Origin: Phorcus lineatus
Taxonomy: Eukaryota; Mollusca; Gastropoda; Trochida; Trochidae
Assembly: GCA_921293015.1 (NCBI GenBank)
Contig: OV121082.1
Coordinates: forward strand, 27,293,497 to 27,357,496
Length of the DNA stretch: 64,000 nucleotides
Reading direction: 5' to 3'
The translations under genes and the position numbers were made by a program. Numbering within the stretch: position 1 is the stretch's first letter; each line of letters opens with the position of its first letter. Of this stretch, positions 56,551 through 64,000 are shown piece by piece. The notes below the pieces were generated by a model that saw only the letters and a list, made by a program, of their open reading frames with translations, searched no databases and had not been told where the DNA came from.

Positions 56551-59500
56551 ACTTCACTTGTCAACTGCAAATGCCACACGTACAGCTCAACCGGTGAATA
56601 ACGAGGTAATATAACACACCTTGTAAAATATAGTCCTTATGTTCGTGGCGATAAATATATAAGCTGTTAAATAAGACACTGATAACTACTGCATTTAGAG
56701 GAAAGTCCCGTTTCTCTTGTGTTTGAAAGCCGGATTTATTTCTGTTAGATGGGGACGATTAAACAAATAGATGTATGACTGATCGGATAGTCAGCACCAC
56801 TAGAAGCTTTTCAAACCATGCAGCTTCTGAACGGGAAGTGCTCACTTTTATATTCATCCGCTAATAGGACAAGGCTCAATATATCTAACTTTCGAAGTAA
56901 TTCATTCGGAATGAGGGTTTGATATGTTTTTCTTTGTAAATTAAAATCATTTCTAAATCGTGGTACTTTTAGCTGTCGGTTCTCCACGTCATTTTACATG
57001 GAACTATTTCGTCTGGTTTATGAATGCTTGTATATGGGTGGAGGTAGGGGGAGGCAGCCGGAGGGGGGTTTCAAATGGGACTTTAATCGCTATTTATTAA
57101 GATTACTAAATGGATAAGTAAGCTTACTAAATCATTTGTTAAGCTTACAATCTTACTGAATTAATTATAAAGCTTACTTATTCTTTCAGTAAGCTTACTA
57201 TTTCGTTCGATTTAGTAGGCTTATCTTAATTAGTATAAATTACTACTTCATAAATTAGCTTACTACTTAGAAAAGAATTAGTAAGGTAACTAAATCACAT
57301 CCGGTTTAACGATTTAGTAAGATTTTTTTTTAATTTCAATTAATAACTGCTCCAAAAAACTTAAGAAGCGGGACTTGAACAGTTCGAATGTTAAAAGGAC
57401 AGCTCTATCGCGGTACTTTCAGTGTAAACAAAATTCAAGGGGTCATTTCCGTTACAACAAGTTTGTTATCACCACATGATTTTAACGTTACCCAGTAGAA
57501 ACATGGTACTGACTCTACTGAGGATTACATTTTGGTAGATTAAGATTTTACAACTAGATAAATGAGAGCGCACTCTCGGTAATGTTATAATACAAGAAAT
57601 CGAAGTGAAGCCATTCAACGGCGCCACGAGCTACGACAATACAAGGCATTGTTGTTTAATTCTCCATCATTCATTAATTTGTGGATATTCTATCCATACA
57701 TATAGTTTATTTATATATACATGTATATAATGAATTAATAAAAGTACAGCGGACCGTAGCCGATAGTTATTAGCCTCTTGAAGCCCGTTAAGGCGCAAGA
57801 TATTACCATGTTGCGAAGGTATTTTGAAAATAAAAATTATACAAGTAAGAAATGGTGTGCAAAGAACGAACGCTCAATATCGAGCAAAAACCAAAGTGTA
57901 GCCTACCTGTCCTTTTTTCGATCAGACATATATTATATTCACTCAAACATTAGTTTTTGATGATAAACTGTATTTTGGCAATATTCATTGTTCTTTATTG
58001 CTCTGTATTTTGTTCAAATTAGCTTTGAAAAAGAAAATCCATTTGAGGCAACATTGTAAAGATTGCAGTATAAACAGTGGCTATTTTTTTTGCAAATTTA
58101 AGGGAGGTGTCACACGGCAAATTCTTCCTGGTATTATACAATCGTACTCATTTACATGTGGCGGCGATCCAGTGAAAAATTATTGTAAGACACTATTGAG
58201 GAACAAAATATGCTTCAATTAAAGAACTGATTTGAACATTTTATAATATTCCTGCCATTTTTCAACGTGGAGGGAGAAATCATTATATTGAACCAAGAGG
58301 AAAGGTTTTAAAAGCATTTAGTAAGGTGATATTATCATATAATAACGCGTGTTGGGTCGGGAATATATATAAAATTGAGGTTTGATCTGATAAATATAAT
58401 TCCTACCCAGGTTTTGTCGGGTCTATACATGACAAAGGGGTTTAACCTTATAAGTATAATTTTTTCGAAGGTTTTGGTCAGGAATATTCACGGAATTTTG
58501 GTTTGACCACATAAATGATATTTTGGGTCGGGAGTATATATGAAGAACGGTTTGACCTAAAAGGTATAAATGATTTACACCCATGATAGGTCGGGAATAT
58601 GAAATTAAACGAGGTTTAACATGAAACATAGATGACTTTCTTGATAATGCATGCGGAGTCGGAATAAGAAGTCTGAAACTTAAGGTAATTATGACACGAA
58701 TATACTTTTGACTTTGCGTTAAAATTGTTTTGAGCCAGCTCCGATTGGAAAGGCACTAAATTCACTTACAAATATCTACCAAAGTGTACATGTTATCCCT
58801 TTTTTACCAACACTTTTTTGTACGTAAACCACAGAAAGAACTAGCCTTTGCTTTGTTATCGAGTACGAACGATTCAACACTACTCAAACAATTATTTAAA
58901 GTCTCATTTCATTACTGATTAAATCACATTTGTAAAGCGACATAACAAAATCAGATTACTATATAGATTTATATTTAGATAATAGTTTTCAGCATTTTTC
59001 AAACGACCAATACATGCGTAGATCGAACAGCTGCACATGTAAACAGAGAAAAACGGCTCCACATTTCACAGAGACATATTTGTATCTTAGTTTCTTTACA
59101 AAAAGGTTGTATAAACTTTTAACAAACAAAGATATGAAGTTATTCTAATACAGATCCAAGTTTTACAACACTAGTGATAAATTGCTTTTAAAAAAATATA
59201 TATCTAAAAACGTACCTGATACAAAGAAATGAATAATCCATGCAAAAACCTTCTATAAGCAGAAATTAAGGTACTCTCCATCGTTACAATCCAGCACTGA
59301 ATAGACTGAATATGTTAATGTGACAGCTTGGCATGACAGAGGACGAATGATTGGGCACCAATTTGCCCACCGTAGGTAGTGTTAGGTTAAAACAACATAT
59401 GGAGACACCATAAGCCCATGTTGTTTTAACAAATTATTATCTTGTTTATCTACTTGGCGACTTGGTTGATTGTATCAAATGTAAAACAAATTAAAAGTTC

Positions 59501-60222
59501 CTCTTATCAAAGTCTGGTTCCCCAACATTTTAGATATTTTCCACTAATGCCAAGTTAGGGCTTGAATATTCCTTAGTAAATCATATCAATATACTAAAAT
59601 CTATCTTAACGGCGACAAATCTTTGTCACAGAGTGTTAACGAATTCCTAATAATATCTGTTTATCATTTCATAAATGATACCAACCGATTTTTAAAGCTC
59701 TTTCCTAAAATTTTTACCAAATGTAAGGTAGACAAAGCTTAATATAAATTTGAGTTTAGTAAGAATAATTGCAAATGTATATTTCCATCAATGTACTTGA
59801 TATCTAAATCGTTTTATGTTTGTTTCAGGAAAAGAATTTATATAGGCATTTGCTGTCTGTTTGCTCATCCTTTTTCCTTTTTGTATATATATTCTGAATT
59901 TTGTGTAACACACCTTTTATGGAAATAAAATACTGTTTAAATCATAGTATTATACTTACTAACCATTATATGATTACACATATTGCATATTCTCATACAA
60001 TGAAATATGATATTAATTTACAATAAGCAATGACAGTTTCAATATCAAATTTGTATAATAAATGACAGTTTCTATATCAAATCTGTATAAGCAATAACAA
60101 TATGAATCATTTAGTCCTCTGAAGTTAACACATTAGTACATGTATGTCGGCACAAAATAACTCGATAATTGTTAGTATATCAATAAACTTCGTTGATCTG
60201 TAATTACAAACCTAATGCCTTT
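56551..60222. other. Upstream of llgl exon 1: 5' UTR/promoter side, then non-coding
   Basis: 57100-57310 has many variants of AAGCTTACTAAAT on both strands. 58345-58625 has a degenerate tandem repeat (next entry). 60015-60100 has a ~40-bp imperfect duplication of AATGACAGTTTCTATATCAA. No protein-coding exon was recognised. Confidence 0.4.
58345..58625 (+). repeat. Degenerate ~60-bp tandem repeat, about five copies
   Basis: GGTCGGGAATATATATRAA, then GAGGTTTGACCTNATAARTATAAT, recurs at about 58356, 58418, 58476, 58527 and 58591. Confidence 0.7.
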
Positions 60223-60242
60223 TTAGGGGGGGGGGGGGGGGG
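60223..60242. repeat. Poly-G run
   Basis: About 18 consecutive G next to the Mutator-like element; likely length-unstable. Confidence 0.9.
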
Positions 60243-60395
60243 CATGTAGTAGCATATTTAAGGATTTGGTCTCTGAATGCCGGCAGACTGGATTTTGGTA
60301 GGCAAAGCAATGAAGGTAGACAATAGGGGATTACGGGGGGCATCTCCTAATCTTTGGTGAGCGAAATTCAGAAAATGAAGAATGTTTATTGCCTT

Positions 60396-60461
60396 GAGTG
60401 AACGAAAGTTCAATTTATTTGAGTGAACGAAAGTTTACTTACATTTGAGTGAACGGAATTT
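60396..60461 (+). promoter_or_regulatory. Three 15-bp direct repeats and TATA box upstream of the MULE ORF
   Basis: GAGTGAACGAAAGTT at 60396 and 60421 and GAGTGAACGGAATTT at 60447 are spaced 25-26 bp apart, about two helical turns and a half. CTATATAAG follows at 60497-60505, ~35 bp before the ATG. They may be transposase-binding or activator sites; inferred from position only. Confidence 0.5.
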
Positions 60462-60535
60462 TTAATGGTAATTTGATTAATGAATAAACTCACTGCCTAT
60501 ATAAGATCATCACACCATCTGTCGATCATATCAAA

Positions 60536-61775
60536 ATGGCAAATGCTCAAGTTAACATACGGTTTATTGCAAACAGAAGAGGTGGCCGAAATTTAGTCAT
60601 GGGTGGCTACAAATTTAGAATCAAAAGTAGAAGACAAACTAACATCCATTGGACTTGCTCAACGCAGGGCTGTTCAGCAACTGTCAACACGAGAGATGAC
60701 CTTGTGACTAAGCAAGGTCAGCCCCACAACCATCCGTCAGATGATACCAGGATCGTTGTCGACAGTTTCCTCTCCAATATAAGGGAGATGGTTAAAGAAG
60801 GCGCCACACCTGTTTCACAGATTTTCAGAGAAGACGTTGGAAGTAAGTAGAGTAATAATAATTAAGTTAAATAAAATGATATAATTGGTTAATTCAGTGT
60901 AATGATAATTTACTTTGATATTAAAATATAATTGGTTACGTGAGTTAAGTACTGGCGTTTCTTTAATCAATTGCGTTATAGTAAAGGATTTAACATTGTT
61001 CTAACCAATTTCCTCTATTTTTCCAGATCTTCGTGCCGCAGAGGGAGATGAGACCATAAAACGTGTTCCAACGTTTTACTCCGCCAAAAGCAGCCTCTAC
61101 CGGTCCCGATCTAAGGAGTTCCCGGTTCTGCCACAACGTCGGGCAGATATTGACATCCCTGATGCCTACAAGACGACAGTCAACGGAGACAACTTTCTTC
61201 TGTCAGCAGAAGGAACAGACAGGAAGATTCTGACATTTGCCACACGTCACCTGGGAGAGGCGGATGTCTACTACTGCGACGGTACATTCGACATGGCCCC
61301 GTCATTGTACCATCAGATGTACACCATCCACGCCTTCGTTGAAGGAAAAATGGTTCCCCTCGTTTATGGCCTTCTCCTTGCCTTGGGTGACGCAAATCTT
61401 GACGACCCAAAAACCTCCAAGTTTGCTGACTATGTGACGGAGCAGTGGGTGGAAGCACCTGACCAGACCATGTGGAACCATTTCCACACAACCGGCCCCA
61501 GGACGACCAACCATGTTGAAGGCTGGCACTCGAGCTTCAACAAGCGTGGCGCAAGTCAACCAAATCTCTTCAAATTCATTGACTTGCTGCGACATGAGCA
61601 GAATGCGACCGAGATCACCATCCTGCAGGTAACTGCTGGAGGTCGTATGCCACCCAAGAAGAAGAAGTATAGAGCACTTGACAGTGCTCTTGGGTTTGCG
61701 AAAACTCAGATTATGAATGGACAAATGTCAAGGGAGCAGTACCACGACACTGTTGCACATTATGTTGGCCTGTAA
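60536..61775 (+). CDS. FLYWCH zinc finger-MULE transposase, internally shortened
   Basis: Exon 1 60536-60842 and exon 2 61027-61775, intron with GTAAGT and TTTTTCCAG, together 351 codons without a stop. AATAAA at 61837. Residues ~5-70 form a FLYWCH finger (GGYKFRIKSR...IHWTCSTQGCSATVNT...QPHNHP). Exon 2 continues with a linker and the start of the MULE domain: VYYCDGTFDMAPSLYHQMYT (first catalytic Asp in CDGTF) and VEGKMVPLVYGLLLALG. The family then has ~100-200 residues holding the second Asp and the Glu. Here the text passes directly to FADYVTEQWV, WNHFHTTGPRTTNHVEGWHS and FNKRG, the C-terminal block. Catalysis is therefore unlikely, yet the frame is intact. Confidence 0.9.
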
Positions 61776-62007
61776 TGTACTATGTATTAATTTGTACTAT
61801 GTAGTAATATAATGTATATAATTGTGTATTATCAAAAATAAAAACTGAGAAATTCCTTTCTGAGTTTATCATTGTTGCTCTGAATATTTGCATGTTTCAT
61901 TGGGGGACATATTGGGGCAATATAAAGGTTTTTGATACGACCCCCATGCTTGTAACAACAAGGATTAGTTCACCAACCATGACCTGCCGGCATTCAGAGA
62001 CATCCCC

Positions 62008-62468
62008 TATTTAAGATAACAAAACGATTAGTTAAGTAAACTTTCAGCTGTAAAACAACAATATTACACTGAAATGTAATTCTTCCCTCTCACCTACTCA
62101 CCTTATTTGACTCAGTTGATCAGTTGATTAACTTATTAGCAGTAACAACACACAACAATTCTCTCAATTCAACGCTTCTAACAAGCCTAGATAGACGCTT
62201 GTACATATAAAAACAACCTTTTCATACTGATCGAAATCATATGTTACCTCGGGTTAAGTAGAAAAAAAAAAAATTTCTCAACTCTGTACCCTGGTTTGTG
62301 TTGCAACTGTACATCGTATTGGTTTGACATAACTTTGTGTTGTATGTTTGATGGTTTCAAAATATAATTTTTATTGGCGCAGCATTAATATAAGATTGCA
62401 GCTTGCTTGCAAATCTATTTTCTTTTTTTTGAAATGAACAAAATATGTTTAAGCCATAATCTTCTTTT
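62008..62468. other. Non-coding, nothing recognised
   Basis: AT-rich flank between the MULE and the SINE fragment; no exon or repeat ends seen. Confidence 0.4.
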
Positions 62469-62480
62469 GTAAATCTTGGA

Positions 62481-62596
62481 GGTGAGGTGAGTTGGGGATT
62501 AACGCCGCTTTCAAGATTATTTCACTTATATCGCGGCTGCTAGTATAAGTGTAGGGAGAAAGCCCGCAACACCACTGTGGCTATGCATTGCGGTGA
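62481..62596 (-). mobile_element. 5'-truncated SINE with perfect 12-bp target duplication
   Basis: Only the 3' body and GAGGT-type tail are present. GTAAATCTTGGA lies exactly on both sides (62469-62480 and 62597-62608). The lost 5' part and intact duplication show LINE-type target-primed insertion of a truncated copy. Confidence 0.95.
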
Positions 62597-62608
62597 GTAA
62601 ATCTTGGA

Positions 62609-62997
62609 AACTAAGTTTTAAATTTTTTAAAATTCTATTAAAAAGCCTGCTATTTCCCCATAAATAATCAATGGATGATGCTAGATTTCATTTTGGTTAC
62701 TTAACATGATAATCGTTCTGTTTATGAAAAAAATATTTTGAATATATTCAGTTTGGCCATAAAACTTCCATCGAATAACAATACAATAACAATAAACATA
62801 AACATTTGATCACGTCTGATTCCTATCAGTGATATTGCCGATGATGATGAGATTGGAGATTTTACAAGCGCTTCCAGCACAGCTGATTTCGCACTTGTGT
62901 CCGTAAGGACCTTTTGTAAAGTTCCGAAATTGTTTAAAAACTTGTACATTTTGAGCCAAGTGCCAAAAGGGGTAATTTTGAAATTTGGAATGATATA
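62609..62997. other. Non-coding, nothing recognised
   Basis: AT-rich; only short chance frames. Confidence 0.4.
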
Positions 62998-63066
62998 TTT
63001 AGTAGAGAGGGGGAGAAGGAAGGGGGCTGGGGCTGGGGGATGGGGGAGGGTGCAGGAGGGTGGGGG
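62998..63066 (+). repeat. G-rich purine tract
   Basis: About 65 nt with at least six runs of three or more G (GGGGGAGAAGGAAGGGGGCT and onward), able to form G-quadruplexes on the plus strand. It lies next to the 3' end of the retrotransposon copy. Confidence 0.85.
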
Positions 63067-63096
63067 GTTAATTTATGGTATATGATTGTGAGGTAT

Positions 63097-64000
63097 TTAG
63101 ATACGAGCCAGAAGGCCCGTATCTTTGATGTATTTGCCTAGAGCATGGAATATTTGTGGTTTGTTGTGTGGGTTGAGGATGTGTTGGATGTTGTGTTGGT
63201 TGATGTTGTGTTGTGAGAGATTGGTGTTTAGGGTTTTGCGATGTGTATTGTAGTGTGCACATTGTGTGAGTATATGGGTGATTGTTTCTGTTTGTTTGCA
63301 GTGTGGACATGTGGGATGCTTGTGTCTGGTCTGTTGTGTTATTGCGTTTAGTTGTATGTGTCCTGTTTGTAGTTTAGTGATTGCCCTATCTATGTTTGTG
63401 TTTTTGCTGTATGTTTTGAATTTAGTGAGTGGTTTGGGGAGAAGGGTTTTGGTGTGTTTAGCAATAGTAAAATTAGTGTATTGTTTATGCCATACGGCCC
63501 TGATGTGTAGTTTAGCGAGGCTTTTAACCTCTTGTTTAGAGTGTGGGAGTGGATGTGTAATTGTATTTAGTTTTAGGCCCTCTTTTGCTGCTCTGTCGGC
63601 TATTTCGTTGCCGGAAACGCCGACGTGAGCAGGAACCCAGAGCAGTTTTATGGTTTTACCCTGATGGTTAAGTAGTTGTATAGTGTGTAGTATTTGGGAT
63701 ATTATGCCAGCGCGGTTTTTGGTAGAGTTAGATTTAAGTGCTTCCAGCCCACTAAGTGAGTCTGAAAGGATTAAAATTTTAGGATGGTTGAGTATTATTG
63801 GATTTTGAAGAGCTGCCAAAATAGCCATAAGTTCCGCCGTGAAGACGGATTGTTCATTAGGCAGCTTGTGTGATGTGGGTGTGTGGTGTGTGTTCTGTAT
63901 GTGGTAGCCAAAGGCTGTGGTGCGAGCCTCAGGATCCTTGGATCCGTCGGTGTATATGTGGCACCAATCGTGCCAGTTGTCTTGTATGTATTGAAGTGTA
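63097..64000 (-). CDS. Non-LTR retrotransposon ORF2 C-terminus: RNase H and CCHC-like finger (partial at window edge)
   Basis: The frame is open from the window edge to a stop at 63097. RNase H catalytic residues all appear: HIYTDGSKDP (Asp), FTAELMAIL (Glu), ILILSDSLSG (Asp) and GNEIADRAAKEG (Asp), with the WVPAHVG motif. A basic region follows (KPLTKFKTYSKNTNID), then CPHCKQTETITHILTQCAHY, the Zn-finger-like C-terminus of I/Jockey-type LINEs, and the end ALGKYIKDTGLLARI. It is the same family as the dead copy at 2.55-10.77 kb, and about 100 residues longer at the C-terminus because that copy has lost its finger. No stop is seen in the visible part, so this copy may be young. The RT domain would lie right of the window. 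Confidence 0.9.
   Translation of the reverse strand, partial: TLQYIQDNWHDWCHIYTDGSKDPEARTTAFGYHIQNTHHTPTSHKLPNEQSVFTAELMAILAALQNPIILNHPKILILSDSLSGLEALKSNSTKNRAGIISQILHTIQLLNHQGKTIKLLWVPAHVGVSGNEIADRAAKEGLKLNTITHPLPHSKQEVKSLAKLHIRAVWHKQYTNFTIAKHTKTLLPKPLTKFKTYSKNTNIDRAITKLQTGHIQLNAITQQTRHKHPTCPHCKQTETITHILTQCAHYNTHRKTLNTNLSQHNINQHNIQHILNPHNKPQIFHALGKYIKDTGLLARI

Larger units (their letters stand above)
60263..62007 (+). mobile_element. Compact Mutator-like element (MULE), 1.75 kb
   Basis: Inverted ends share GTCTCTGAATGCCGGCAG (left from 60269; right ending ~62001), with looser outermost bases (GATTTG and GGGGAT). TATTTAAG is present exactly on both sides (60255-60262 and 62008-62015), an 8-bp duplication close to the 8-11 bp usual for Mutator. 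One spliced ORF fills the interior. Confidence 0.85.

Noticed and set aside
61180-61724. Minus-strand frames of 103 and 140 codons
   Set aside because: Antisense to the MULE exon 2, whose sense frame has clear FLYWCH/MULE motifs.
63266-63628. 120-codon plus-strand frame rich in Cys, Leu and Val
   Set aside because: Antisense of the RNase H/finger coding region.

Overview
This window looks like AT-rich nuclear DNA of a metazoan, probably a marine mollusc and most likely a bivalve. No prokaryotic gene organisation is present. It contains introns with GT-AG borders, a conserved animal polarity gene, a tRNA-derived SINE family, long arrays of ~145-bp monomers with hairpin ends, and a dense mixture of DNA transposons and non-LTR retrotransposons. 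The mollusc assignment is an inference from repeat style; the metazoan assignment rests on the llgl exons.

Host genes. The clearest host gene is a lethal(2) giant larvae homologue (llgl) on the minus strand. Its first four coding exons were read by eye at 56467-56550, 49002-49099, 45567-45648 and 28752-28864, and reading phase is kept across all three introns. The rest of the gene was not found and probably lies beyond the left edge, so most of the window is probably llgl intron. Inside llgl intron 3 there is a plausible two-exon 3' end of an unidentified minus-strand gene (38063-38217 and 38798-38907), with a promoter-like first exon near 41.5-41.65 kb.

Layout. 0.15-0.33 kb: simple repeats. 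2.55-10.77 kb: a plus-strand RNase H-bearing non-LTR retrotransposon, split by a 5.5-kb element with ~545-bp terminal inverted repeats (2746-8294, exact 8-bp duplication) and by a 440-bp MITE (9011-9450). The 5.5-kb element carries a possible small three-exon gene. 11.2-13.6 kb: LTR-like repeat, palindromic MITE, SINE. 13.8-17.3 kb: non-autonomous piggyBac-like element with ~500-bp inverted ends and TTAA borders. 19.9-28.6 kb: a nest of a dispersed repeat (family R) broken by a nearly intact hAT transposon (20684-26071, exact 8-bp duplication), which holds a hairpin-ended 145-bp tandem array (family Q) with a SINE inside it, and by a second TIR element (26210-28573) holding an LTR-like repeat. 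31.4-32.8 kb: ~197-bp tandem repeats related to the piggyBac interior. 33.0-35.7 kb: a broken piggyBac transposase, itself split by a deleted hAT element. 36.4 kb: MITE. 43.9-44.6 kb: a MITE nested in a SINE. 46-50 kb: degenerate tandem arrays. 50.5-53.2 kb: fragments of a tyrosine-recombinase retrotransposon, a DDE_Tnp_4 transposase and a CR1-like reverse transcriptase, the last lying in a second R copy. 54-55.7 kb: MITE and inverted repeats. 60.26-62.01 kb: a compact Mutator-like element with an intact spliced ORF (FLYWCH finger plus a shortened MULE domain). 63.1-64.0 kb: a better-preserved minus-strand copy of the RNase H retrotransposon, cut by the window edge.

No prokaryote-type system (operon, CRISPR, phage) is present. 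The value of the window lies in nested insertions whose target duplications and an empty paralogous site can be read directly, in a possible gene capture, and in a transposase gene that keeps an intact frame without its catalytic middle.
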